From: Botryotinia globosa
Lineage: Eukaryota; Ascomycota; Leotiomycetes; Helotiales; Sclerotiniaceae
Reading direction: 5' to 3'
Assembly (NCBI GenBank): GCA_014898425.1
Contig: RCSZ01000008.1
Location: 2,119,501-2,183,500, forward strand
Length of the DNA stretch: 64,000 bases
Shown: piece after piece, positions 35,735-47,830 of the stretch
How the letters are laid out: each line of letters begins with the position of its first letter
How positions within the stretch are numbered: position 1 is the stretch's first letter
Program-made: the position numbers and the translations under genes
The notes under the pieces: model-generated
What the model saw: only the letters and a program-made list of their open reading frames with translations
The model's database searches: none
What the model was told of the DNA's origin: nothing

Positions 35735-37095
35735 ATGCATATCTCTCTGCGCCATATTTTGGCTTCGCTGTCCATAGCTGCCCTCACTTCTTCGGTTGTC
35801 GAAGCTATCCCAACAAAGATTCAGCGAGATTTCGACCCCTCTTTGTTAGCGAAGCGTGCAACAGATTTGACCCGCGGGGACTTTCAAAACTACGCTTCAT
35901 CAGCTATCAACGCTCTCCAGAAAACCTACTGGAACGCTCCCTCCGGACTATGGGGCTCCTATGACAACGGCGGAAAGTTCTCCCCACAGTGGTGGCCTTC
36001 CGCCAATGTCCTTACAATGATGGCGAACTACTATGGACGATACCCAACCACAGCTACATGGATGCCTGATGTTTTTGCGACAATCTTGACGCATGCCCCA
36101 GCATATGCGAATGGATTTCTTAATGATTATTATGATGATGAACTCTGGTGGGTATTGGCTTGGATTCAGGTTTACGATGCGACTGGAAATGTTACCTATC
36201 TTAATACCGCGGCTGCAATCTATGAAGATCCCAAAAGCGTTTATGGTAATACTCCTTGTGGTGGCTTATGGTATGTTCCTTTCCATTCACTCTCGGTCAA
36301 ATGACCACCAATCTCCCCTTACACAAATCACGACATAATCTCCTTGCAACTCATCATGTGTCCCCTTTCGCAAACAGCCGTACAAAATTTGAACAAACAT
36401 ACTGACAATAAATCAGGTGGGACAAGAACCACGCCGGTGTCAACAGTGTAGAAAACGAACTCTACCTCACCGCCTCCGCCAAACTCGCCAACCGCCTCCC
36501 TGCGAAAAAGAACTCTCAAGGTCAAGGTTACTACTATTCCCAAGCTTTGATTGCTTATGACTTCCTTATCACCAACTCCACTACCTCTATGAACCCCTCT
36601 ACTCATCTCTTCAACGATGGTATCTCCATGTCCACATGCAAAAACAACGGAAAAATCGTCTTCACTTACAATCAAGGAATTATTCTGTCTGGTCTCACCG
36701 AACTCACCTGGAGCACAAGAAGTCATTCATACACTGCCCTCGCCGTCCAAATCGCCAACTCAGTCATCGCAAACATGACCACCTCTGAAGGAATCTTGCA
36801 GGAAAAAGCCTGCGAGCCTAACGCCTGTAATGGAGACGAACAGCAATTCAAAGGTGTCTTTACACGCAATCTGTCATTCATGGTCAACAGAGCTACCGGT
36901 ATGGACGCAGATGTTCTCGCCAAGTATCGAGCTTTCCTAGCGCTCAATGCAGAGAGCATCATTCGCAAGGATACTAGTAGTGACAATATGCTCGGATTGG
37001 TGTGGAGTGGCGCCACCAAACCGGTATATAGTGTGCAGAGTGATGGAAGCGCGCTGGACACGCTTGTAGGAGCTGCGATTACGGCTTTGGATTAG
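35735..37095 (+). CDS. Secreted glycoside hydrolase family 76 (alpha-1,6-mannanase type)
   Basis: GH76 enzymes cleave alpha-1,6-mannose backbones; the fungal Dcw1/Dfg5 group acts at the cell wall. Exons 35735-36270 and 36417-37095 (146-base intron splitting a Trp codon) give 404 residues. A signal peptide of about 24 residues ends near SSVVEA, and LLAKR at about residue 38 looks like a Kex2-type site. The core shows WPSANVLTMMANYYG, the DYYDDELWW stretch holding the adjacent Asp pair expected for catalysis, CGGLWWDKNHAGVNSVENEL, and FTYNQGIILSGL. No GPI-anchor segment follows the final VGAAITALD, so a freely secreted enzyme is likelier than a wall-anchored one. Several Asn glycosylation sites are present. 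Confidence 0.9.
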
Positions 37096-38634
37096 GAATG
37101 GGATGGGATGAAGACGATGACTCGTGATGTGGATCGAAAGACAGGTTGTGAAGATATGATAGGGAGGATGCAATGATGTACCCATTCCCCAAACGCCTTT
37201 TCTTACTGGAGCAACTTCCCTTTGGAAACTTGCGTATTTATTGCTGTGGACGCAAGCAAAGCGTGGATTGATCTTCTTCTTCTTTTAGCGGCGGGACAAC
37301 AGATACCACTTTGCATTTGTATTATTTATTTATTTATTTATTCATCCATCTCACTTGGCGTTTGGGGTTACGGGCTGGAAAATACATCATTTCGAGCGTT
37401 TTGGCGAAGTTCTTTTCAGATGGTGTAAGTTCATTTAAATGAAGTATGATGACTGACGATGATGATGAGAATTTAGTCTGAGACTAAATGATGCATCATG
37501 GTTTCTTCGGGCTTGCATAGTTACAGGCAGGATGGTGGATATGTTCCTGCTGTATACATCGTACATAGGTAGATAGCATTTGCACATAGGTACATAGGTA
37601 CATACAATATAGCATGGTTTACATACACCTTAGGCCTTACTCCTTACACATGCACGTACATACACGATTTAAATCCATCCCATCTCATCTAGCCTATCCC
37701 AAAAAAATCTAGACCCCAAACAACTCAAATAACCCCCACAACCAACAAATCGGAAATCCAAGAATCAAAAATCCAAAAATCATCTATCCACCCACATGTT
37801 TGAGATGAGAAAATACAAGAAAATACAAGAAAATATAAGAAAATACAAGAAAATACAAGAAAAACGCATAATAATAAGATGAACCAGAAACGAAGAACCA
37901 TGTAGCCATCTCTCGCTTGGTGGGGGCGTGGGATGTACAGATAGAGGGAGATTCCTTGTAGATTGATATATCAAATAAAGCTATAATTACAAAGTATGGA
38001 TTTGATTTATATGAAACGATGGGGAGTTTTTATTGATAGGGAATCATGGTGAGGGGATGATTTTATTTTATTTTTCTTTGATCAGGGAATGGAATTGAGG
38101 TTGTTGAAGTGTTCGACGTGAATGGGTTGTTATTGGTTCCAATTACTTTCTTGAAGGGGGAATTGCAATATCACGGACTGGTCAGAAGAGAGTCACGGAA
38201 AGCTGATGCACGAGAATAGAAAGCAAAGTCGAGTGAAATGATTTGTTGGGGGGGGAGTAAGCTTATATTGCGATATTATCATAGTAGTGGAAAGTGCAGC
38301 TCACAGGAAACACCCGATCATGTATAAAAAATCGCAAAACTTTTTGAAGTTGAAGTATGTGAATATTATTGATGTATCAGAAAGTAGACTAAACCCCATG
38401 ATCCGGTTATATCCTCGATTCAAGTTTCCTCATGCCCTTATATGCTGGAACCGTAATATGAGTTTTCTAGCACGCAATCATTCGTATGGAATCGTTCCTT
38501 CGCGTTACTCTAGTCGGAATACGCTACCACATGCATTTCGAGATTCGTGGAAGCCATTACTAAGAAGTTGTGAGTGAACTAACCAGCCAACCACTCATTG
38601 TATGAGAGGAGTAACATAACCAGTGTTTTGACTA
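37096..38634. other. Intergenic region with small repeats
   Basis: About 1.5 kb of AT-rich sequence with TACATAGG-type repeats near 37560-37600 and a decanucleotide tandem repeat at 37811-37860. No gene recognised. Confidence 0.4.
37811..37860. repeat. 10-base tandem repeat
   Basis: Five consecutive copies of AAATACAAGA, the third with one C-to-T change. Non-coding. Confidence 0.85.
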
Positions 38635-38642
38635 CCGGTCGC

Positions 38643-39109
38643 CAGTGTAGGCAATAGTATACTACAGTGAAACTGTGGCGCGTATTAGCATATTGATATT
38701 GCAGCTAGTACATATAAAAAGGAGGTTATACCACTCTCGTACATATTCATATATTTAAAGAATACTAGCAATATACTGAAATACTGGAATCCAATATAAA
38801 AATCTACATTCCTATCCAAATTAAACTAGAAATAAGGGATTTCATATCAATTCGAATAAGGAATGGAATTTTATTACTTAATATGAATAAGAATCTCTTG
38901 TTTCTAACCTAATTTGGATAGGAATGTATATTTTATATTGAATTCCAGTATTTCAGTATATTGCTAGTAGTATTGAATAACTAAATGATATTGAATACTT
39001 TCAGTGGTATTAGATTCTGTACCACATACGTACATATTTCGAAAAAATTCGATACGCACCACTAAACTAACCCGTATACGAAATACGGGAAATACTATTG
39101 CCTACACTG
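38643..39109. mobile_element. hAT-type MITE with 8-base target duplication
   Basis: A 467-base element bounded by terminal inverted repeats CAGTGTAGGCAATAGTAT (18 of 18 matching at the right end in reverse complement). It is flanked on both sides by the direct repeat CCGGTCGC (38635-38642 and 39110-39117), an 8-base target duplication as made by hAT transposases. It encodes no protein. The interior is itself a large AT-rich near-palindrome: a segment of about 60 bases at 38764-38824 recurs inverted at about 38910-38969, so the single strand could fold into a long hairpin. It ends 58 bases from the stop of the BTB gene's second exon, probably inside its 3' untranslated region. Confidence 0.85.
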
Positions 39110-39167
39110 CCGGTCGCGGGTATGAAATGCAAAGCGAGGCAAGTTAAATAAACTACAAGGCGACGGA

Positions 39168-40391
39168 TCATCTAAATGATTCCATCGGGCACAGCTCCAA
39201 GATTTCCTTGCCGAAGTTATCCTGAAGTGGCCCTAGAGAATTGTTAGGACAGTCAAAGTTGCTAAGCTCTTCGGCCGCGTGATCCATAAATTCTTGAAAT
39301 TTGCTTCTGTCAGTTTCTCCCTCACCCCAATGAACGTCGCATTTGCATACTACGGTTTTTGCTTCAAGCTGCAGTTCCAGTTTCCAAGCACCCGTGAATG
39401 AACAGCTGCCTATATGGAGCTGTCTCATGGGTTTGTGGGCACTAGAACTATTACATATAACGCGGATCATCGATGTATACAACTGAAAAGGTGTAAAATT
39501 GTAGTTCTCTGTTTTTGGTAGAGGCCACAGCTTGCATTTGCTCAGATGTTTGCTCATAATTCCATACATGGCCAACGAGCATAACTCTTTGCATGGACTG
39601 ATGACTTTACCGCTCAAGAGTCCTTCCATGACATTTGCCATAAAAGCTATCAGGAAGTAGATCATATCTTTACGCAAGCGGATAATTTTATCTGTTGGTT
39701 GTTAAGGCACGGAAAATTAATATGCGGCATGAGGCTCACCTGTGATTCCAGGAGGTAATGGACTCTCTTCCAGACCCAAGGGGTAGAGTTAGGTCCTAAC
39801 AGTGCACTTTTCGTGGTAAAAATCTTGATCAAGCAGCATAAATTTCCCATCTTTGCCAATCTCTAGTCGTAGTGCCAGAATTTTCATCATGTGGTAAAAA
39901 ATTTCTTTTCTCCCAAAGTAATAGGCAACCCACAACCATCCTTCATAGTGTGGTAGATACGCCTCATTTGCTTCATCTTTCAACCAACCCTGAATCCATG
40001 GTTTTACCAATCTTCTACAATCGTACTGATCACAAAGGGTGGCAATGTGATAAAGAACTTCGTACGGTAATTGTGAAGGGATATCCGAAAATTTCAGATG
40101 CGCAATCTGCAGAAGAATTAACAAAGCTTCCGGATTGTCTTCGGTGAAATCCAACTCGTTGTCGGGAAATGGCTCTTCGGGAACCGCGCAAGCGTTTTTC
40201 GAGTTTGGCTCTTCTTCATTTCGAATTGAGGATAGAAGAGGGAATGGAGGAAACACGAACTTCTTCCAAGCTGGGCTGGCGAAGCACAGCGCATGAGAGG
40301 ATAATTTGAAAGTGATTATTCGTTCACCATGTTTGGCTTTGGCTCGCACGTCACCGTCCTCGAAAACGAAAGGATGCTCCAGATTTTCCAT
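39168..40391 (-). CDS. BTB/POZ-domain protein with in-frame stop
   Basis: The frame from ATG 40389-40391 encodes 200 residues and ends at TAA 39789-39791. It has a fungal BTB domain: GDVRAKAKHGERIITFKLSSHALCFASPAW, then FTEDNPEALLILLQIAHLKF and LYHIATLCDQYDCRRLVKPW. BTB domains mediate protein-protein contacts, often as ubiquitin-ligase adaptors. Past the TAA the same frame continues (LEESPLPPGIT) to a good donor at 39739, and after a 48-base intron (39692-39739) it reads on in phase through exon 39168-39691 (DKIIRLRKDMIYFLIAFMAN), as expected in full-length relatives. I see no intron that removes the stop, so the protein is probably truncated after the BTB part. Confidence 0.68.
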
Positions 40392-40615
40392 TTTGTTGAA
40401 TTCGCAGTGATGTTTTGTCGCGGTCGCAGTTGTGGTTGCAGTTGTGCTGCGATTGTTGTTATATCAACGACAACTTGACGTTTCCGAGCTTTTGAGTAAA
40501 AGTTTGAAAAGCTTAGCGCACATTTTACAGTTCGGATAAAGTATCCCCGGTCATCAAAAGAAGGCACCAGAAATTCACTACTTGTGTTTAACAAAAGTGA
40601 GCTTTTTCTTGCTCA

Positions 40616-43567
40616 CTATTTCTTTCCTCGCTGGCTCATCCATTTTCCCCATTCAGTACCGAACGCCGCATCACTACCCCCCCTTTTGGTTCCCTGATCT
40701 AACCATACTAAATGTGAGTAATCACCTCCTCCTCTCATTTTTGCCATCATCTCAAGTTCCCCAAGTGGTACCATGCTAACCCGCCCGTGTGCACACATGA
40801 AAGGAAACTTGCAGTTTGCCAACCTTCTGACCAACTCCCTGCACTCATCAACACCAAGTTCATCATTAAACATAATTGCAGTCCTACAAGCTCTACTATT
40901 CAACAGCTCCAAGATGCTCTTTGGAATGTGAGCTATCCTCTCAATCCAAGTGGATGCTGAAGTGGCGTTAGGATGCGACGTTGGATTCTCGTGATACGAA
41001 TAAAGCTCTGTGCGGAGAATATGAAGTAGTAGGCTTGGATTTGCGACAAGTCTGGCAGTTATCAAGGGTGGAAGATATCGGACGGTGATAGTGCTACCCG
41101 TTGGCAAAACTGAATAAATGATTCCCCAATAGGAAAAATGATTCGTGTAAGTACGAAAAAGCTGAGAATCTTTCGTCGAAATGTCAAAGTTAAGGAATTT
41201 CTCAAGAGGAGCAGTGGGTACTGATGCTGAGGCTGGAATATTTGGGACTGTGGGCGATGTAAGAAAATCAGATAAAAGTGCTTCTATTCGAATTCGTTCG
41301 TCCGCTGCGTGCTGATCAATAATCACAAGAAGAGAACTCGAATCTTCTCCAGCTATAGACTTTCCTTGCAGATTGGCTAGGATAAACTTTTTATCTACTT
41401 GTGAGATGATCTCTGCTTCTCGTAAAGCATCTTTTGAGATGCGCGCAGGGAGTCCTGAAGAAGTTTCTTTAAATGCCTTCTCGATTTCAGCTTGTGAACA
41501 GTGTTGATGACGACCGTGTATAATTTCTTGTGTCTCCAGATCTAGCCCATCCATCGATACCTGAGGTATTGGAGGTTGAGCAGGGGCGAACACTGGATTC
41601 TCCCACCTATTCAAAATGTCATCGATCCATGGAATAGGCTGCTTATTGCCTGTGGGAGACTTCTTGACCGCAGTCAAGCGAGAAGTTGAATTGGAGATAA
41701 ATTGTTTCCTGTTCGTTCTGTCCTCTTTCTTTTCGGATACGACAAGACCCGTTCGCCTGTTCACTAGAGATTTGACCTTATTTGCAGGATTGACCCATAC
41801 AGCCAGTTCATCTCCACTTGCATCTGATTCTTGCACTTTGGCAGTGAACGGTGTTGCTTTGGAAATTGGTGCTTGACTTTCGTCGAAAGGACATCGAGTC
41901 AATTGACCTGATTTGGAAATCAAAGGTGTCTCTGCTCGTACCTCCACCTTCGAGCTAACTTTTACTGGTGTACTAAATTTTTCTGGCACATCTGTAAACT
42001 TTCCATGTGGTTGTACAATCCCTGTTTTGATTTTTGACCAAGACCCAAAAGGGGAATCAGACGCGGAATGCGACTGACGAAAAGAAGGAAGCTTTACTTT
42101 CGCTCCCATCGTATCTATTATTACTCTTTTTTGGCTGTAATTCTCTTTTCCATCAGCAAAAGACTGCGGCATAGTTGAGAAAGTGTTCATATCTTGACAA
42201 TATTGATTAGTCTTGGTTGATCCACTTTGCTCCAGAATCTCCGAATTTGTTGATGAAGTAGCTACTTCTGATCTCTTAGTGCGATTCCCGCGTGCCAGTT
42301 TTGGCCGGAGATGATTCCTGGTTAGAAATTCCAAGACAATCGCTTGCAACAATTCCAGAATCTTGTCAAGAGTATTCCGCTTCTCATCTGACACATCGTC
42401 AACTCTCAATCTTGCATGCTTCAATGGATCGACTTGGTGAACATTGATGTAAAACATTGGCCATCGATCAACATTCTTCTTTCCTGCTTTCAGCTCTTTG
42501 TTGGTGTATCCATCACCCTTAAACCTTCCATCCTTAGATCTCCTCTTCAACTCAATTTCATCAAGCTCATTTGACTCCTCTTGATTTCCAAATGAGGAAT
42601 TGAGAAACCAACGATTGATTTCTTGATAAATGAAGTGAAAGTTGTCTTGAGAAATCAGAGGTTCTATCCCAAATGCTAGAAACTGAATGTGCTTGGTTGC
42701 ATTTGGGATCAGAGAGATCGCGCCATTGACCATCAAGCTTGACGTAGAGCCACTCACAGGTATCCAAGATGGCTTTTCATCAATTGCGATATATGAGGCT
42801 TTGGAGAGTATACTACAAGTATTGGACAGATCAACACTTCCAACTGGGCGCCATTCAGATGTTGCCAGAGACCTTCGGATGGTAATTTTCTGGTCAATAC
42901 CAGTTTCTTTTATAGACACCGAAATATCGTTCGGCCATGCGAGCAAGAGTGAGACAATGTCTTTACGTAAACCATCCCACATCTGAGCAATGACCTGCCG
43001 ATTTCCAGAAGCAATCGCTCTCTGCTTTACACGTACTGGCATGCTGCCGAACAGATTTCGGACCATAACACGTGTGCCGTGTTCAAAAGAAGAAGAATGA
43101 TGTTGATCAGGGACTGGGGTTTGACGTGATACAATTTCGGATCTATGCATATTTATTGAATTGTGCGAGTGGTGCAGATGATGATGCGAAGTAATTGAGA
43201 GTAAAGATAAAGCAGACAACGAGGCAATAAACGTTCCGTAGCCCCCATGAGTTGGATTCGAGACCTTTAGCTTCGAAGAATCTGGCGTAGGTAAGTTATA
43301 TTTCTGGATGCATCAGAAGGTATGTGATAACATACGATAGAGCTTTCCCAACCCTCCATTCTCTCCGAATTCTGATGGTAATATACCAAGCCCATTGTCC
43401 TCTACTGTACAACTTCCACGGCTATAGTCTACATCAATGTCAATGCTAGAGCAAGAAGCATCCAAACAATTCTTGACGAGCTCAAAGATGACACCATTCA
43501 GAGTGGTGATAGTTGAAGAGGATTTTATTTGTGCTATTACATCTGAAGGTAATGGTTGTATAGACAT
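40616..43567 (-). CDS. MLH3: DNA mismatch repair protein MLH3 (MutL homologue)
   Basis: MLH3 pairs with MLH1; the heterodimer nicks DNA in mismatch repair and resolves meiotic joint molecules into crossovers. Exons 43336-43567 and 40616-43281 (54-base intron) give 965 residues. The N-terminal GHKL ATPase has ELVKNCLDASCSSIDIDVD (motif I) and VEDNGLGILP (motif II), then after the splice THGGYGTFIASLSALSLL and GTRVMVRNLFGSMPVRVKQR. A long Ser/Lys-rich linker follows. The C-terminal endonuclease domain has the metal-binding DQHAADERIRIE, and ACRTAIMFNDELGVDEC with CKFPFMCAHGRVSMVPL, which single out MLH3 from PMS1 and MLH1. Length fits fungal MLH3. Gene appears intact. Confidence 0.93.
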
Positions 43568-44589
43568 AATGAAAGCAATGGGCAGGTCGTTGAATGTGAG
43601 TATGGACAGACAAACAGATCAGATAAGATACCACACACGATTCATGTGGGTGAGATCATATTGCTCAGTAGGAAAGAGTATAATGAGCAAGAGCCATCTG
43701 GCAAAATCATGTGAATGATTAGTACTGTGAGGATAAATACATATATGGGGGTATCGCAACCACCGTTGTTCAGATATATACCAGTGAAGTATAAAGGTAA
43801 AAGCTTCAACTTTCGATGTTGATGTTGAAGCATCAGAACCTGGTGAACTGGTGAACTATTCGAGTAGATGACAAATCAACAATGTTGAGGCCACCAGGCC
43901 ACCAGGCAGTCTCGCACTTTGATTGCACATCACATGATCAGCTCCTAATGACACACTAAGCCTGAGCTAGACTAGCTCAATTAGCTAGCACGCAGTAGCA
44001 TTTGTGAGGGTCGGAGGTTTAGATGTGAATCACCCGAAGGGTAAGCTGTAGCTTATGTAATACACCCATGAAGCGATTGATTGGCTTAATATTTGAAAGC
44101 ACCAAACAAGCACCAAGGGTTTTTAGCACTAGAGAAGAGAGATAGAGTGATGGTCATTAGATTGAACCAGCGAATTTCCATTCAAACCAATTCATCATCG
44201 TCGTCTGAACTTCTTCTGTTCTTCTTATCATTGTGTCAAAGATAAAGATATCAAATTACATCTGCATTCCCATTTGTCTTACTTGAGAGAGAATTTTGGT
44301 GTCTGATTACTTTTACTCCTTCTTTCTTCTTCCTTAACTGCCTAAGCAAAAAGGCAAGGCAAGGCGAAGCAGAGCAGAGCAAAGCAGAGCATAGCAAAGC
44401 AGAGCAGAGCAAAGCAAAGGGAAATACCGAGATAACACATCAAACTACGATAATCCGGCCATTTGAGATCGACAATCAAATATCTCCCTTCCATTCTTCA
44501 ATTCCCAACCTCGGTATCCTTTCCACGCTTTCTATATCCTCTCCGCATAATATCGCGCCGAGCCAAGCCAGTCACTTGAGTTTCGCACA
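43568..44589. other. Divergent intergenic region with purine-rich microsatellite
   Basis: About 1 kb between MLH3 and the Ser/Thr-rich gene, both transcribed outward. Includes the pentanucleotide repeat at 44354-44418 and pyrimidine-rich tracts before the second gene, as is common in fungal promoters. Confidence 0.4.
44354..44418. repeat. Pentanucleotide microsatellite (GCARA)n
   Basis: Thirteen consecutive 5-base units of GCAAG/GCAGA/GCAAA type with interruptions, about 170 bases before the ATG at 44590, likely in the 5' untranslated region. Confidence 0.8.
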
Positions 44590-46099
44590 ATGGCGGCCAC
44601 GGAGTTAGCACAGCAACAACAATCTCCTCCAAGCTCACAACAACATGGTATGAGCCACATTACAGTTCCATTTCCATTCCCAACCTCGTAATTCATTCAT
44701 CACGATCATACTTCTAGGCGATCGTGCATTAACATATTCTCTCACCTTTGTCTCACTCTTAGATTCAAATTGTCATCAACTAACTGATATGCCAGACCGT
44801 TCTGAACAAGTAGGAGGACGTCGCAGACCATTTACAACATGGATGAAAAAGTTCACTAATTTCAAAAGTGGCTCTTCAACTGCAAATTCCAATCAAACCA
44901 CTATTGCGAAACAAAATGGTCAACAAATCAAGGGGAGCTTAAAAAAGCAATCTCCCTCGAAGAATAACAACCCATATCCAGAATCCGGTCGCATAAATGG
45001 TACTGCAGCAGCGCCTGCCTCTCGCGATCGACATTTGTCATTTTCAACTGTACCAACCGGTAACTCGGTCAGCACGTCATCGTTGGAAAGAAGTCGGAGA
45101 TCGACTCAATATTCTGAGGATGGACATCCACCACCAACCATTGGAAATAAATCAGTTGCTCCTACAATGGGCGAGGAACACGATGTTGCAAGATCAGACA
45201 TTGCAGCATCCCACGCGCCATCTTCAGGTGAGGCTACAAACGGTACAATTGGATGCGGGGTTAGCACTGGTAGAGGTGCCGATAGCACATTTTCCTCCCC
45301 AGCACCATCTGTTAGATCTTTGACTACAACTCTTACAACGATTCATTCTGCTGGAGCTCCTGGTACTACTGTTTCGCACAATCATGCCTCGAATAACACA
45401 CAAGGTATTCAATTCACACATCAATTTCCTACCTCCCCACCAGCCACAGCCTTACCCGCACATTTGGCCCCACAAGGTAGTGGAGGTCACCCTGCAACAT
45501 ACAATACAGCTACAGCGAACAATCTCCTCACAGATAACGCATCTATCTTGACTCTAGCCTCATCTTCTAAACGCAGACGAAGGCGATCTATGGACACTGA
45601 CGCATCTGTTCGTGCTTTGGCGCCATCTTCGGTATTTGGTGGCAGTCGCGAAAGTCTACCCTTGAGTGTTTTGAGTGCTACAATTGACGGTTCTACAATC
45701 ACATCGCCAACTGGTCTATATCAACCACGCCCTATCGCAAATGAGAGAGCTAGCATTTACTCTTCAACAGGTGTGGCTCCAGCTTTACCAAGTGAAAGGA
45801 ATAGTTATTACGCCAACAAACAATCTTTGGCAAATGATGGTGGAAGTGTGAAAAGTGGGTTATTAGGTCATGGCAGGACAGACAGCATCTCTGGAAGTAT
45901 CGGTGGCATGGCTGCTCCAGGAAGCCCACTGGCTAGTCCGCGCGATCTTACAGGCTCTACCGGAAGGTTAAGTCGAAGTAATTCGGGTTGGGGAGAAAAT
46001 GGCGAACTTATGGCCATAGATACTTCGCACACTCTAGACGAAGAAGATACGAAAGACAAAATTGTGAGGGAGGAATTGGAGGAAGAGAGCGTAAAGTAA
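44590..46099 (+). CDS. Ser/Thr-rich conserved fungal protein
   Basis: Exons 44590-44647 and 44763-46099 (115-base intron, phase 1) give 464 residues. The first exon encodes MAATELAQQQQSPPSSQQ. After the splice comes a basic segment, GRRRPFTTWMKKFTNFKSG, the most conserved-looking part. The rest is disordered, rich in Ser, Thr, Gly and Asn, with KRRRRRSMDT as a possible nuclear signal and repeated SxxSP-like phosphosites. The acidic end reads DEEDTKDKIVREELEEE. No membrane segments or enzyme motifs. Related-looking fungal proteins are sometimes labelled as polycystin-type channels, but nothing here supports a channel. Role unknown. Confidence 0.75.
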
Positions 46100-47830
46100 T
46101 TTTTTCATAAGACTGGGTATTTGGAGCGTAGGGAATGAGGATGAACAATGTCTCAAAATATGAAGGTAGATTTAAGGCCGGGCAGAGATACGAAGAACGG
46201 ACATCGAGGAAGATGTGGGTTGGTGTTTGGGTTCTGTGATTTACGGTTTATGCACCAAAGATACCCGATAATTATTGATTGAACTTCTAGGCTCTTGATT
46301 CCAGATGTTGCTGTTCATTGGTGTCGAGATTCTCATGGGGATGAGTGTATAATCATCAGATGGTTTTGAAACATGAAATATTGTCTGAAGTATTCTATCG
46401 CAAGTTTACTTACATGGTAACGTTTGTGATCCATTACAGCTGACAAGATCAGATCATTCCATTGAAATACCAATAAAACGTGTCTGCGAACTCGAGTCCA
46501 GTAAAAATGGAACATAAATTCTACCGTCCAAAGTGTCTAAGACTCGAAAGCTAGTCCGCACTAGACTAAATTCTCTTTGCGTATTGAACAAGTGAATGAA
46601 AAGTTTTTTCGAATACACTTATTATTTGAGGAGTTGATTTCATTCTCATATCTTTATGGCAAGGAGTGGATGGAGGTGATAAGAAAGGAGTTCTCACTTG
46701 ACTCTCTTCAAGTCTTAGTTACAAGTCAGAACGCCAAGCGATTGCTTAATTGTACTCGAAAACGTTCACGTGATATGCCAACTAAAAGGCGTCCTCGAAC
46801 TCAGAGTGTTGAACAAGTGTTTTCGTCTCAAGTACCAAGAATTGTACCAAATCAACTAATAGAGTATAAATGCTCTCTATTATAATTATCTTTATGTGAA
46901 AATTATACCTGATAAATCCATGCTCAACATGTACGGCATTCGGACTGCTTGACCTCGGCTTCGGTGCAGCCTGGTTGCTCGAAGTTCTTTTCGGTCATTG
47001 ATATGAAAGAGGTTGGATGCCAAGAACGTTGAATATACATGTTGCGTGTTTGTCTACGCGTACACTAATTGTGCGTTGCAACTTGCAAGACGCAAATAGC
47101 CTATTTCGGGTCAAGCATAACTTCTTTCGCTCGAAAAAGATGTGCCGAAACCAGAGGAAAAATGTCCGAAACCTCCGAACTATATGGGAACATATTTTGG
47201 ATGTTACCCATATATTACCATGCCTCTGTGTGAAAACACTTGATGCTAAGAAGATTGAGACACCGGACTTGCCGGGTTAACAGGAAGAATATCTAATCAT
47301 TGTATCGCTAGCCGGCTCGACCAAAACTGGTATTTTTGATATATGGTTGAATTAGAGCTGTCTTTGCAAGTTCGACGTATATTCTGGAATTCAATGCACG
47401 GAAGGCCCAGGACGACTGGCATGCTTTTGCAATCCGCTTTTATTGGATGAACCAGGTGGTCTGGCTCAATGCCGCATCTAAACGTCATTCCGGACTTTGA
47501 GAATATATGGAGCATTAACGTGGCGGTCGACAAATGCCGAAGCTTGCAATGCATCTTCAACGATGTTAATATTCTATGAGCCCTTTATTAATATCCTTTA
47601 ACATGCGTAAAGGCTTAGCCACCGCCTCATGCGCAGATGCAATGCTTGATTTAGCAAGAGTCAATAGCACAGTACCCTTTATTCAGGACCGAACAATAGA
47701 TGGGGTACGCAAGAGTTGGTGGATAGCTTCAGTTGAGATTTCTTGCAAGTGGACATATAAAGAAATATGTTTCGTTCTCATCGGAAGTTTTCTCTTCACA
47801 CGTTCCTCTCCAACTTACATTCTTTTTACA
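46100..47830. other. Intergenic region, no gene; TATA-like box at its end
   Basis: About 1.7 kb. The frames at 46577-46885 and 47017-47280 lack recognisable domains. CATATAAAG at 47754-47762, about 70 bases before the esterase ATG, is a plausible TATA element, followed by a pyrimidine-rich stretch. Confidence 0.4.

Noticed and set aside
46577..47280. Two plus-strand frames between the Ser/Thr-rich gene and the esterase
   Set aside because: No domains, no plausible junction between them, AT-rich flanks without promoter signals.
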